This document shows, piece by piece, positions 9,773-18,607 of a stretch of 64,000 bases of DNA. This stretch comes from Lysobacteraceae bacterium NML08-0793. Its GTDB lineage: Bacteria > Pseudomonadota > Gammaproteobacteria > Xanthomonadales > Xanthomonadaceae. Under the pieces are notes generated by a model, which was not told the origin of the DNA, did no database searches, and saw only the letters and a list, made by a program, of their open reading frames with translations. A program made the translations under genes and the position numbers. Positions within the stretch are counted from its first letter, which is position 1; the number at the start of each line of letters is the position of its first letter. The stretch lies in assembly GCA_002798275.1 (NCBI GenBank), contig NWQR01000003.1, positions 124,001 to 188,000 on the forward strand. The letters run 5' to 3'.

Positions 9773-9861
9773 CAAGGAAGTCGCCCAAGCTGACGCGCTT
9801 TGCAAAGCCCCATGTTGCTCGCGCCAAAGCCCGGCGAAAAATCAAAAGCAACTGCGGATGT

Positions 9862-11151
9862 TTACGGCGCCTTGAAATGCTTTTTCAGCCCCGCCCAGCA
9901 GGCCTGATAATCGCGCTGGCGATGCTCGGCATCCTGCGCTTGTTGCGTCGGGCGAATCACCCCGCGGCTCTCGAACATAAACGCCATGGTGCCGCTGATG
10001 TAGTCGGGTTTGGAAAGGTCCGCAGCGGAGGCTTTCTCGAACGTCGCCGCATCCGGGCCATGCCCGGTCATGCAGTTGTGCAGTGAGGCGCCGCCGGGGG
10101 CGAAGCCTTCGGCCTTGGCATCATACGCGCCGTAAATCAGCCCCATGAACTCGCTGGCGATATTGCGGTGGAACCACGGCGGGCGGAAGGTGTCCTGCAT
10201 CGCCAGGATGCGCGGGCCGAAAATCACAAAATCCAGATTGCCCACACCGGGGGTGTCGCTGGGCGAGGTCAGCACTAGGAAGATGGACGGATCGGGATGA
10301 TCGAAGCTGATCGAGCCGATGGTATTGAACTTGCGCAGATCGTATTTGTACGGCACATGGTTGCCGTGCCAGCCGACCACATCCAGCGGCGAATGGCCAA
10401 TATCGGCGCGCCAGAGATAACCCTGGAACTTGCCGACCAACTCGAAATCGCCTTCCAAATCCTCAAAAGCCGCCACTGGGGTGAGGAAATCGCGCGGATT
10501 GGCAAGGCCGTTGCTGCCAATCGGCCCAAGATCGGGAATGCGCAGGAAGGCGCCGAAGTTTTCGCACACATAACCGCGCGATGCGCCATCGGGCAAGGCC
10601 ACGCGGAAGCGGATACCGCGCGGCACCACGGCGATTTCCTGCGGCTCGACTTCCAGCACCCCCAGCTCGGTGGCGATGACGAGCCGTCCTTGCTGCGGCA
10701 CGATCAGCATTTCGCCATCGGCGTTGTAGAAATAACGCCCCTGCATATCGCGGTTGGCCGCGTACAAATGCACGCCAATCCCGGTGCCGGCGCTAGGTGC
10801 ACCGTTACCGGCCATGGTGTACAGCCCTTCGATGAAGTCGGTCGGCGCCTCCGGCAACGGCAGCGGGCTCCAGCGCAATTGATCCGGCGTAATCGGCCCT
10901 TGCACGAAGTCGTTATGGAAGCGCGGCTGCGCAAACGGCGTGAACTTGCCGTGCATCGCCGCCGGACGGATGCGATACGTCCAAGTGCGGCGGTTCTGGT
11001 GGCGCGGTGCGGTAAAGGCCGTACCGCTGATTTGTTCGGCATACAGGCCGTGCGCCACCACCTGCGGCGAGTTGCGGCCATCGGGCAAGGTACCGGGGAT
11101 AGCTTCGGTGGCGAACTCGTTGCCAAAGCCACTCATATAGGAAAGTGTCAT
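9862..11151 (-). CDS. hmgA: Homogentisate 1,2-dioxygenase
   Basis: A 429-residue Fe(II) dioxygenase that opens the ring of homogentisate to maleylacetoacetate in tyrosine and phenylalanine breakdown. The iron ligands known in the family are visible: His and Glu in [20 protein letters not shown] and the later His in [10 protein letters not shown]. The N-terminal [11 protein letters not shown] motif is diagnostic. I chose the ATG at 11151 because AGAGG lies about seven bases upstream; an alternative start at 11169 has none. The MAPEG gene ends 19 bases upstream on the same strand. hppD, two genes upstream, makes the substrate. maiA and fahA, needed for the later steps, are not in the window. 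Confidence 0.95.
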   Translation of the reverse strand: MTLSYMSGFGNEFATEAIPGTLPDGRNSPQVVAHGLYAEQISGTAFTAPRHQNRRTWTYRIRPAAMHGKFTPFAQPRFHNDFVQGPITPDQLRWSPLPLPEAPTDFIEGLYTMAGNGAPSAGTGIGVHLYAANRDMQGRYFYNADGEMLIVPQQGRLVIATELGVLEVEPQEIAVVPRGIRFRVALPDGASRGYVCENFGAFLRIPDLGPIGSNGLANPRDFLTPVAAFEDLEGDFELVGKFQGYLWRADIGHSPLDVVGWHGNHVPYKYDLRKFNTIGSISFDHPDPSIFLVLTSPSDTPGVGNLDFVIFGPRILAMQDTFRPPWFHRNIASEFMGLIYGAYDAKAEGFAPGGASLHNCMTGHGPDAATFEKASAADLSKPDYISGTMAFMFESRGVIRPTQQAQDAEHRQRDYQACWAGLKKHFKAP

Positions 11152-11170
11152 GGAAACCTCTTGAAACAAG

Positions 11171-11560
11171 TCAAATCAGTGCTTGGACGATACCCAGCAA
11201 TGCCAGCAGCAACAGCCCCATCGTCGGCAGCATCGACAGCAGAAAACCCAGCGCACGATTTGCCGGATTGGCCACATAGGCACGCCAGTAAATCAAGCGA
11301 CCAATGAGATACACCGCGCCCAAACCGACGCACCATGCCGATGTCCAATACCGTGCGGCCAGATACAGGGCGGGCAGAAACACCACCAGTAATTCCAGCG
11401 TGTTCATCTGCACCCGATAGCTGCGCTCGAATATTTCATGCCCGGTAACCGCCGGGGCTTTCACGCCATATTTGCCGCGTGCGCGCCCGACCAGAAAACC
11501 GAAAAACAGGAACTGCAATACCGCCAGCGCGGCAATCAGATCCACGGCAACCCCATTCAT
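11171..11560 (-). CDS. MAPEG-family membrane protein
   Basis: A 129-residue protein with four hydrophobic helices and the MAPEG signature [20 protein letters not shown] around residues 45-65. Bacterial members are small membrane proteins related to microsomal glutathione transferase, and their substrates are mostly unknown. I start at the ATG with GGAG eight bases upstream; a GTG nine bases earlier is also possible. It lies directly upstream of hmgA on the same strand. A role tied to glutathione-dependent maleylacetoacetate metabolism is only a guess from that position. Confidence 0.85.
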   Translation of the reverse strand: MNGVAVDLIAALAVLQFLFFGFLVGRARGKYGVKAPAVTGHEIFERSYRVQMNTLELLVVFLPALYLAARYWTSAWCVGLGAVYLIGRLIYWRAYVANPANRALGFLLSMLPTMGLLLLALLGIVQALI

Positions 11561-11574
11561 CGCAATCACTCCAT

Positions 11575-11634
11575 TTATAGGTGGCCATGCTGCCCACCGT
11601 TTTGGGTGGTGGTGGGCACGAGCCCGCCCTATAA
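11575..11634. repeat. Nested inverted repeat upstream of the MAPEG gene
   Basis: An outer pair TTATAGG (11575-11581) and CCTATAA (11628-11634) encloses an inner pair TGCCCACC (11591-11598) and GGTGGGCA (11611-11618). The right half reads GTGGGCACGAGCCCGCCCTA. As I recall, similar GTGGGC...GCCCGCCCTA sequences occur as dispersed intergenic repeats in gammaproteobacteria. It sits where the MAPEG/hmgA promoter would be expected. Function is unknown. Confidence 0.5.
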
Positions 11635-11650
11635 GCGCTAGTTAACAGTG

Positions 11651-11706
11651 AAAAACGTAGCGAGCGGACGGCTGGCTGCCGCCAGCCGTTCGCGCAGTAG
11701 TTTTTT
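11651..11706 (-). terminator. Intrinsic terminator after hppD
   Basis: A 13-bp stem with one G-T mismatch (11664-11676 with 11681-11693, loop TGCC) lies just past the hppD stop. Read on the minus strand, a T-run follows about eight bases after the stem. A T-run also flanks the other side, so it may work in both directions. It separates hppD from the MAPEG-hmgA unit. Confidence 0.65.
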
Positions 11707-12805
11707 ACAGCACGCCGCGCTTCATTTGGTCACGTTCAATGCTCTCAAACAGCGCCTGGAAGTTGCCTTCGCCAAAGCCTTCGTTGCCCTTGCGCTGGAT
11801 GATTTCAAAGAAAATCGGCCCAAAGGCATTTTGGGTGAAAATTTGCAGCAGCTTGCGCTTTTTGGTGTCCGGGTCGGCATCAATCAGAATCGAGTTCTTG
11901 CGCAGGCGCTCGACATCCTCGCCGTGGTTCGGCACGCGGATGTCGATGACATCGAAGTAGGTATCCGGCGTATCGAGAAACTTCACCCCGCGTGCGTGCA
12001 TCGCTTCGACGGTGTCGTAAATATTGTTGGTAAACAGCGCGATGTGCTGGATGCCCTCACCTTTGTAGTCGCGCAGGTATTCGTTGATTTGGCTCTTTTC
12101 GTCACTGGATTCGTTCAGCGGGATGCGCACGATGCCATCGGGGGCGGTCATCGCCTTGGACAGCAGGCCGGTCTTGGCGCCCTTGATGTCGAAGTAGCGG
12201 ATTTCGCGGAAGTTGAACAGCTTTTCGTAGTACTCCGACCACTTGTCCATATTGCCGAGGAACAGATTGTGCGTCAGATGGTCGATGAAGGTCAGGCCAA
12301 AGCCCTTCGGCTGCGTGTCCACGCCTTCAAAGGCCACGAAGTCGGCATACAGATCTGCCTTGTCATTGTCGATCAGATACAGCATGCAGTCGCCAATGCC
12401 CTTGATGACCGGTGCATCTACGGCGCGGGTTTCGGCCTTGAAATCAATCGCCTCACCGCCGTTGGCCAGCACATGTGCCAGCACCTCGCCGGACGGCTTC
12501 TTGAAATTGATCGCAAAGCCGCAGGCCGACGAGCCATGCTTTTGCGCAAAGTCCGAAGCAAAGCTGTCGGCCGATTCATTCAGCAGAAAATTGATGCCCC
12601 CCTGGCGGAACAGGGTGATGTCGCGGTGCTTGTGCTTGGCAATCGCGGTAAAGCCCATGCCTTCGAGGTATTCGCGCATGCGTGCGCCCTCGCCTGCCGG
12701 GGCGGCAAATTCGACAAACTCGAACCCGTTGATGCCCATCGGGTTTTCAAACGTGGTCGGGACCATCCCGATGTCTTGGTCAATCACGGCGCGTTGCACG
12801 GTCAT
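11705..12805 (-). CDS. hppD: 4-hydroxyphenylpyruvate dioxygenase
   Basis: A 366-residue non-haem Fe(II) dioxygenase converting 4-hydroxyphenylpyruvate to homogentisate, the step before HmgA. Two vicinal-oxygen-chelate domains are present. The metal ligands sit in FIDHLTHN (His), IQHIALF (His) and FFEIIQR (Glu), all intact. The ATG at 12805 has GGAG about six bases upstream. It is divergent from a MarR-type regulator. A promoter with -35 TTGCTA and -10 TATAAA, 17 bases apart, lies upstream, and its spacer holds a perfect palindrome. Homogentisate made in excess can give rise to pyomelanin. Confidence 0.96.
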   Translation of the reverse strand: MTVQRAVIDQDIGMVPTTFENPMGINGFEFVEFAAPAGEGARMREYLEGMGFTAIAKHKHRDITLFRQGGINFLLNESADSFASDFAQKHGSSACGFAINFKKPSGEVLAHVLANGGEAIDFKAETRAVDAPVIKGIGDCMLYLIDNDKADLYADFVAFEGVDTQPKGFGLTFIDHLTHNLFLGNMDKWSEYYEKLFNFREIRYFDIKGAKTGLLSKAMTAPDGIVRIPLNESSDEKSQINEYLRDYKGEGIQHIALFTNNIYDTVEAMHARGVKFLDTPDTYFDVIDIRVPNHGEDVERLRKNSILIDADPDTKKRKLLQIFTQNAFGPIFFEIIQRKGNEGFGEGNFQALFESIERDQMKRGVL

Positions 12806-12844
12806 GTCAGCTCCTAGCGTATTTCTGGGGTTGGCAAAGCGGGC

Positions 12845-12873
12845 TTTATAGTTTCAAATGAAACCAATAGCAA
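12845..12873 (-). promoter_or_regulatory. hppD promoter (-35 TTGCTA, -10 TATAAA)
   Basis: On the minus strand, TTGCTA (12868-12873) and TATAAA (12845-12850) are separated by exactly 17 bases. This is a good sigma-70 match, 40 bases before the hppD start codon. The operator palindrome listed separately fills most of the spacer. Confidence 0.7.
12851..12864. promoter_or_regulatory. Probable MarR operator (GTTTCA-AA-TGAAAC)
   Basis: A perfect six-base inverted repeat with a two-base centre lies inside the hppD promoter spacer and 42 bases before the MarR gene. MarR-family dimers bind palindromes of this kind, and binding here would occlude RNA polymerase at hppD. Autoregulation of the marR gene is also possible. 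Assignment to this regulator is inferred from position. Confidence 0.6.
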
Positions 12874-12906
12874 GATGCACTGCCGCAAACCTTGCCGGAG
12901 CCATTG

Positions 12907-13344
12907 ATGCCATCAGCGCCATTCGACCTCGACGCTTTTTTGCCCTACCGGCTGTCGGTACTGTCCAACCGCATCAGTCAGAGCATCGCCCAGCTCTATG
13001 CCGAACAGTTCCAGATCAGCATCACCGAGTGGCGGGTATTGGCCGTGCTTGGTCGCTACAGCGGTCTGTCCGCCAATGAACTGGCCGAGCGCACCGCGAT
13101 GGACAAGGTGGCCGTCAGCCGCGCCCTAGCGCGTTTGGTGGAACGTGGGCTTATCAGCCGCAGCACCCACGATGATGACCGCCGCCGTTCGGTACTGTCC
13201 CTGTCTGCCAGCGGCAAACGCATCCACGCACAAATCGCCCCGCTGGCGCTGCAAATGGAGCGCAAACTGCTGGCAGGCTTGAGCCGGGACGAAAAACAAA
13301 TGCTGGATGCGTTGCTGGACAAGCTTGCCGCCCGCCTGACGTGA
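12907..13344 (+). CDS. MarR-family transcriptional regulator, likely controls hppD
   Basis: A 145-residue winged-helix repressor. The DNA-binding core reads ISITEWRVLAVLGRY, LSANELAERTAMDKVAVSRA and the wing DDDRRRSVLSLS. N- and C-terminal helices would form the dimer. The ATG at 12907 has GGAG six bases upstream; a TTG at 12892 is in frame but less likely. It is divergent from hppD, and this arrangement is known for MarR-type regulators of homogentisate-pathway genes in related bacteria. The effector is probably a pathway intermediate, which the sequence does not show. Confidence 0.88.
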   Translation: MPSAPFDLDAFLPYRLSVLSNRISQSIAQLYAEQFQISITEWRVLAVLGRYSGLSANELAERTAMDKVAVSRALARLVERGLISRSTHDDDRRRSVLSLSASGKRIHAQIAPLALQMERKLLAGLSRDEKQMLDALLDKLAARLT

Positions 13345-13431
13345 GGGCGCCCCATTGAGGCGGGTATTTCCGCAAAACCATCCAAACCGCCCTGCGCTTG
13401 GATGGCGAGCTTGTCGCTTTCAGGCACCAAC

Positions 13432-13460
13432 AAAAAACGCCGGGTTTCCCCGGCGTTTTT
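13432..13460. terminator. Bidirectional terminator between marR and the POT transporter
   Basis: The stem ACGCCGGG / CCCGGCGT is bracketed by an A-run on the left and a T-run on the right, so it can end transcription of the plus-strand marR gene and the minus-strand transporter gene. Confidence 0.8.
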
Positions 13461-13481
13461 CGTCTTGCATGGCGCGGCTTG

Positions 13482-14993
13482 TTACTTCACCCCGTGCATC
13501 AGTTTGTTGATGACTGGCGACAGCAAGAAGAACACGACCGCACAACCCAGCCCCAGCCAGAACAACTGGTTGAAGGTGCTGCCGTAATTGGCCAGAGCGC
13601 TGGCACGATCGGCCACTTCACCCGTGCCACCAGAAGCAATCGCGGCGATGCGACCGGCGACGAAGTTGGCCATCGCAATCGACAGGAACCAGCCGCCCAT
13701 CGCCAGACCAGTTTCCTGCGGACGCGCCAGTTTGGTGACCATGGCCAGACCAATCGGCGACAGGCACAGCTCGCCCATGGTGTGAATCAGATAGGTCAGG
13801 GTCAGCCAGATCCAGGAGATGTTCTGATTGGCATCGGCGGTGTTTTTGATGGCGAATACCAGCACATAAAAGCCCAGCGCCGCCCCCAGCAAACCAATGG
13901 CGAATTTGCGCGGGATGGACGGGTTCCAGTCGGCCTTGTCCAGCTTCACCCAGAGCGAGGCAAACAGCGGCGCCAGCAGGATGATGAACACCGGATTGAC
14001 CGACTGGAAAATTTCAAAGGTGGGCTGCCAGCCAAACAGCGTGGCTTCCGGCATCTTCACATGGTCTTGTGCCAGAAAGTTGAGCGAGGAACCGGCCTGC
14101 TCGAACAGTGACCAGAACAGGATGTTGGCAAAGAACAGAATCAGCATGGCGATATAGCGATGCAGCTGCGCCTTCTCGCCACTGTTGATGCCACTCCAGA
14201 TGAAGTACAGCGCCAATATCGCCATCATCACGCCCAGCACCACGGCCAGCACATCGCTTTTGCTCAGCAGGTAATACACCGGCAGCACCAGACATGCCGC
14301 CCCCACCAGCACCTTGAGAATCGGGCCAATGCCCTTTTGCCCCTCCGGCGCGGTGCCTACATGCCCCAGCCAGCCCTTGAATATCTGGAAGATCGTAAGG
14401 CCAAGCAGCATGCCCATACCGGCGGTGAAGAAGCCCCAGCGATAGCCGAACTTCTGCCCAATCAGGGTGGCGCAGATAATCGGGGCAATCAGCGCCCCGG
14501 CATTGATGCCCATGTAAAAGATGGTGAAGCCCGAATCACGGCGGGGATCGCCCGGCGCGTAGAGCTTGCCGACCATGGTGGAGATATTCGGCTTGAACAG
14601 GCCATTGCCAATCACCAGCACTGCAAGCCCCAGCACGAAGGTGGTGAGGTCGGGCGCCATCAGCATGAAACTGCCAATCGCCATCAGCACCCCGCCCAGC
14701 ATGATGGAACGCTGATAGCCCAAGATGCGGTCAGCGACAAAGCCGCCTAGGATGCCGGTCATATACACCAGAGAAGTGAAGCCGCCATAGGTCAGGCTGG
14801 CCTGCTCACGCGCCTCGGCGCCGGACAGATGCGCAAAAAACTGCGCGGCCACATGCACCGCCAGCATGGCGCGCATGCCGTAATACATGAAGCGTTCCCA
14901 GAATTCGGTACCAAACAGGTTCCAAAGTGCCTTGGGATGCCCAAGAAAATCACCACCCGGTGGTGGCTGAAAAGCGGGTTGATTTGCACTCAT
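13482..14993 (-). CDS. POT/PTR2-family proton-coupled peptide transporter
   Basis: A 503-residue inner-membrane di/tripeptide:proton symporter. The family motif TEFWERFMYYGMRA (ExxERFxYYG, proton coupling and peptide binding) is near residue 28. FYMGINAGALIAPIICATLI near residue 160 matches the second PTR signature. The ATG at 14993 has AGGA eight bases upstream; the longer frame to 15164 runs through the intergenic region and is rejected. It is divergent from a second POT gene. The 240 bases between them contain only an imperfect GTCA...TGAC dyad and AT-rich stretches. Confidence 0.92.
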   Translation of the reverse strand: MSANQPAFQPPPGGDFLGHPKALWNLFGTEFWERFMYYGMRAMLAVHVAAQFFAHLSGAEAREQASLTYGGFTSLVYMTGILGGFVADRILGYQRSIMLGGVLMAIGSFMLMAPDLTTFVLGLAVLVIGNGLFKPNISTMVGKLYAPGDPRRDSGFTIFYMGINAGALIAPIICATLIGQKFGYRWGFFTAGMGMLLGLTIFQIFKGWLGHVGTAPEGQKGIGPILKVLVGAACLVLPVYYLLSKSDVLAVVLGVMMAILALYFIWSGINSGEKAQLHRYIAMLILFFANILFWSLFEQAGSSLNFLAQDHVKMPEATLFGWQPTFEIFQSVNPVFIILLAPLFASLWVKLDKADWNPSIPRKFAIGLLGAALGFYVLVFAIKNTADANQNISWIWLTLTYLIHTMGELCLSPIGLAMVTKLARPQETGLAMGGWFLSIAMANFVAGRIAAIASGGTGEVADRASALANYGSTFNQLFWLGLGCAVVFFLLSPVINKLMHGVK

Positions 14994-15233
14994 GCGTGAT
15001 TCCTGTAGCTGTTGAATGAATGCCGCCCAAACAGGGGACAACGGGCGAGGATTACCGAGCACCCGCTTGCCGTCAATCAAAAATGATGACGCAGTGCAGC
15101 ATGTCGATGTAATTATGTGACACCGTTTGCAGCTTCCATGCCGCCACCACCGATTGCCCCGCATGACAAGGTGGTCAAGCTCCGGCTACGGCTCTAAAGT
15201 TGAGCCTCTTTGCATTGACAAGGTGTCATCAAG

Positions 15234-16811
15234 ATGTCGTCTACCACTGTCTTGCCCCAACCAAACAATGACGAGTTTCTCGGTCATCCCAAGGGGCTGT
15301 ATGTCTGCTTCCTGACGGAAATGTGGGAGCGCTTTGCCTTCTACGGCATGAAGGCGCTGCTGTTTCTTTATCTCACCAAGCATCATCTGTTCCCTGACAA
15401 CAACGGCTATCTCCTGCTCGGCACCTATGCGGGTCTTGCCTATGCCCTGCCCCTGCTGGGCGGCATCCTGGCCGACAAGCATCTGGGCATGCGCAAGGCG
15501 GTGCTGTATGGCGGGATATTGCTCGCCTTGGGGCAGTTGGGCATGGCCTATACCGGCAGCCAGGCACAAGGGGTGCAGGGGCAGGCCGTGCAGGACGCCA
15601 CCGCCATCCAGGCAATGTATTTCTCGTTGGCGCTGATTGCCGTGGGGGTGGGCTTTTTGAAGCCGAACATCTCCACCATCGTTGGCCGCCTGTATGCCGA
15701 AAACGACCCGCGCCGTGATGCGGGCTTCAGCATCTTCTACATGGGCATCAATCTGGGTGCGCTGGCTTCCTCGCTGGTGGTGGCTTATATCGGCGAAAAA
15801 TATGGCTGGGGCTATGGTTTTGGGCTGGCCGGGGTCATGATGGCGCTCGGGCTGGTGCAATTTGTCATCGGCCGCAAACATCTGCGCGGACAGGGCGAGC
15901 CGACGGATCCGGCGCGGCTTGGCGCACCGTTTTTTCTTGGTCTGTCGCGGGAATGGCTGATTTATCTGGGCGGCCTGCTGCTAAGTGTCGCAGTCTGGCA
16001 AATCCTGCAAATCCGCATTGATTTCGCCCCGCTTTCGCGCCTTCTGGGCGGCCATGAAGTAACCCTGACCGAAGTGCTCGCCGTGGTGCTGGGCGCCGGG
16101 CTGTATATCTGGTTCATCCGCCTGCTGTTTTCCGGCATCAGCGCCGCCGAAAAAGGCCGGATGATCATGCTGATGACGCTCATCACCGTCAGCGCGCTGT
16201 TCTGGGGGCTGTACGAGCAGACCTACGGCCCCTGGGTCGCCATGGCCGACCGCGTGATGGATCGCACCCTGTTTGGCATCAGCCTGACCGCCGGGCAAAC
16301 CACTGCGCTAGGCGCCATGTTCGTGATCGCGCTGACCCCGGTCTTCACCCTGCTCTGGCCGCGTCTGGATCGCTGGGGTCTGAACCCGAGCTACCCGGCC
16401 AAGTTCGCTTGGGCGCTGGTGTTCTGCGGCCTGGCCTTTGGCGTACTGGTGGCCGCGATTGCCCAGGGCGGCGAACAAATCAGCCTGTGGTGGATGGTGC
16501 TGGCCTATTTCGTGCTGGTGCTGGGCGAAATGATGCTTTCCCCGGTGGGCCTGTCGGCCGTCACCGTCCTATCCATCCCGCGCGCGGTCGGCATGATGAT
16601 GGGCGCCTGGTTCCTGTTCTCGGCCTTTGGCGAAATCATCGCCGGGCGTATGGGCACTTGGGCCTCGGTCAGCCCCAAGGCCAGCACCGCTGAAACGCTG
16701 GCCGTTTACAACGACGTGTTCACCCGCATGATGTGGATTGGCCTTGGCGCAGGCGTGCTGATGTTCCTTGTAACCCCGCTACTCAAACGCGGCATGAAAG
16801 AAGCGAAATAA
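15234..16811 (+). CDS. POT/PTR2-family proton-coupled peptide transporter (second copy)
   Basis: A 525-residue paralogue of the divergent neighbour. It has the same ExxERF motif (TEMWERFAFYGMKA near residue 29) and the second signature FYMGINLGALASSLVVAYIG. The two proteins are clearly diverged, so this is not a recent duplication. The start has AAGGTG about eight bases upstream. A strong terminator follows. Such carriers, together with extracellular proteases, suit an organism that feeds on peptides. Confidence 0.92.
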   Translation: MSSTTVLPQPNNDEFLGHPKGLYVCFLTEMWERFAFYGMKALLFLYLTKHHLFPDNNGYLLLGTYAGLAYALPLLGGILADKHLGMRKAVLYGGILLALGQLGMAYTGSQAQGVQGQAVQDATAIQAMYFSLALIAVGVGFLKPNISTIVGRLYAENDPRRDAGFSIFYMGINLGALASSLVVAYIGEKYGWGYGFGLAGVMMALGLVQFVIGRKHLRGQGEPTDPARLGAPFFLGLSREWLIYLGGLLLSVAVWQILQIRIDFAPLSRLLGGHEVTLTEVLAVVLGAGLYIWFIRLLFSGISAAEKGRMIMLMTLITVSALFWGLYEQTYGPWVAMADRVMDRTLFGISLTAGQTTALGAMFVIALTPVFTLLWPRLDRWGLNPSYPAKFAWALVFCGLAFGVLVAAIAQGGEQISLWWMVLAYFVLVLGEMMLSPVGLSAVTVLSIPRAVGMMMGAWFLFSAFGEIIAGRMGTWASVSPKASTAETLAVYNDVFTRMMWIGLGAGVLMFLVTPLLKRGMKEAK

Positions 16812-16816
16812 GCGCA

Positions 16817-16852
16817 ACAAAAAACGGGAGTCGAATGGCTCCCGTTTTTGTT
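16817..16852 (+). terminator. Terminator after the second POT gene
   Basis: The hairpin ACGGGAG / CTCCCGT, with an eight-base loop, is flanked by an A-run and a T-run. It serves the plus-strand POT gene and may also stop the convergent AbgT transcript, which ends at 16872. Confidence 0.8.
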
Positions 16853-16871
16853 GCTCGCATGACAGGCGCTA

Positions 16872-18449
16872 TCAGCCCACCGGATAGGTATAACTGGCCC
16901 CCACACCCAGCGGCAGTCCCAGCCCCCAGAAAGCCAGCAGGAAGGTCGTCCATACCAGCAGCAGCGTAACCGAGAACGGCAGCATCAACGCCAGCAAGGT
17001 GCCGATGCCGGAGGACTTCACATAGCGCTGGCAGAACACCACGATCAGCGGGAAGTACGGCAGCAGCGGGGTGATGATATTGGTGCTGGAATCACCCACG
17101 CGGTAGGCCGCCTGGGTCAGATCGGGCGAAACCCCAAGCTGCATCAGCATCGGCACCATGATCGCGCCAATCAGCGCCCACTTGGCCGAGGCCGAGCCAA
17201 TCAAGAGATTCACAAAACCCGACAACAGCACGATGCCGACCACCACCATGCCCATCGGCAGGCCACTGGCTTGCAGGGCATTGGCGCCCTTGATGGCGAC
17301 CAGCGCCCCGATCTGGCTCTGGCCGAACGCCCAGATGAACTGCGCGCAGAAGAATGCCATCACGATGTAATAGCCCATGCCACTCATCGACTTGCTCATG
17401 CCGGCGATGATGTCGCGGTGGCTTTTCACCGAGCCGGACACATAGCCATACATCATGCCGGGAATCAGGAAAAAGATGAAAATCAGCGGCACGATCGACT
17501 TCATCAGCGGCGCAGCCGGTGCCAGCAGCGGATGGGTTGCGGCCGGTACCTGATCGGCCGGCGCCGCCCACGGGGTGCCAGGCAGGAACAAGCTCAACGC
17601 AAATAGCGCCAGGGTCAGAGCAATCGCTGCCAAGGCCGCCAGCAGCGCGCGACGCTCGCCCGGTTGCAGCGTCTCCAATGAAGGCATGTCCTCGGCATGA
17701 CCATCCACTTGCGTGCCCTCAAGGCGCGGCTCGATGACCTTATCGGTCAAAAACCAGCCGACCAGCATCACCAGAAACGCCGAGGCGGTGGTGAAGTAAA
17801 AATTGTTCAGCGGATTGATGCTGACCTGCGGGTCGAGGATATGCGCGGCAGTTTGGGTCAGCCCCGCCAGCATCGGATCTAGGCTCGACGGCACGAACAT
17901 GGTGGCGGAAAAACCGCCCGACACCCCGGCAAAAGCGGCGGCAATCCCGGCCAGCGGATGCCGACCTGCGGCGTAGAAAATCACCGCACCCAGCGGAATC
18001 ACCAGCACATAGCCGGCATCCACCGCGACATGGCTCAAGATGCCCACGCCAATCAGCATCGGCGTTAGCAACTTCTTCGGCGTAATCGACAAAATCGAGC
18101 GCAGCCCGGCGCTGATGAAGCCGGTATGCTCGGCCACGCCCAGTCCCAGCATCGCCACCAGCACCACGCCCAGCGGCGGGAAAGTAACAAAGGTATTGAC
18201 CATCTGCGCCATGAAGTCGGTCAGGCTGCTGCCGGCCAGAAGATTTTTGACCCGAATGGCCTCGCCACTGCGCGGGTCGATCTCGGCAAAGCTCATGCCA
18301 GAAAGCCACCACGACAGCACCCAAACCAGCAGCATGAACAACAGAAACAGCACTGCCGGGTCGGGCAGTTTGTTGCCCACGCGCTCGACGGCATCGAGCA
18401 TGCGGGTTACGAGGGTGCGCCTGGGTAGCGCATTGAGGTCTTGATTCAT
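16872..18449 (-). CDS. AbgT-family transporter
   Basis: A 525-residue polytopic inner-membrane protein of the AbgT/MtrF family. Members import p-aminobenzoyl-glutamate or export sulphonamide-like drugs. Helical segments are regular. The family regions AHILDPQVSINPLNNFYF (about residue 213) and VGDSSTNIITPLLPYFPLIV (about residue 460) are well conserved. The ATG at 18449 follows GGAG by nine bases; the longer frame to 18506 overlaps the metK upstream region. It is divergent from metK. No amidohydrolase (abgAB) gene accompanies it, so the substrate is open. Confidence 0.9.
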   Translation of the reverse strand: MNQDLNALPRRTLVTRMLDAVERVGNKLPDPAVLFLLFMLLVWVLSWWLSGMSFAEIDPRSGEAIRVKNLLAGSSLTDFMAQMVNTFVTFPPLGVVLVAMLGLGVAEHTGFISAGLRSILSITPKKLLTPMLIGVGILSHVAVDAGYVLVIPLGAVIFYAAGRHPLAGIAAAFAGVSGGFSATMFVPSSLDPMLAGLTQTAAHILDPQVSINPLNNFYFTTASAFLVMLVGWFLTDKVIEPRLEGTQVDGHAEDMPSLETLQPGERRALLAALAAIALTLALFALSLFLPGTPWAAPADQVPAATHPLLAPAAPLMKSIVPLIFIFFLIPGMMYGYVSGSVKSHRDIIAGMSKSMSGMGYYIVMAFFCAQFIWAFGQSQIGALVAIKGANALQASGLPMGMVVVGIVLLSGFVNLLIGSASAKWALIGAIMVPMLMQLGVSPDLTQAAYRVGDSSTNIITPLLPYFPLIVVFCQRYVKSSGIGTLLALMLPFSVTLLLVWTTFLLAFWGLGLPLGVGASYTYPVG

Positions 18450-18607
18450 GCCAGATGGCTCCAGATTGTGGTTCGGCATCCTAACCTGTCCGAGCTTTGG
18501 CAACATCGGCTTAATGATTTTGGGACAAATCCCGCAAACCGTGCATCGACGGCATTTCAGGTGTAAGATGAGCGCATCTTTTCATCCGAATAAAAGGATA
18601 TAAGCCG

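Noticed and set aside
11648-12817. A 389-codon plus-strand open frame
   Set aside because: Antisense to hppD, whose metal ligands are intact.
18450-18607. SAM riboswitch before metK
   Set aside because: I found no SAM-I, SAM-II or SAM/SAH-type core; only a short ATCC...GGAT dyad at the ribosome-binding site.
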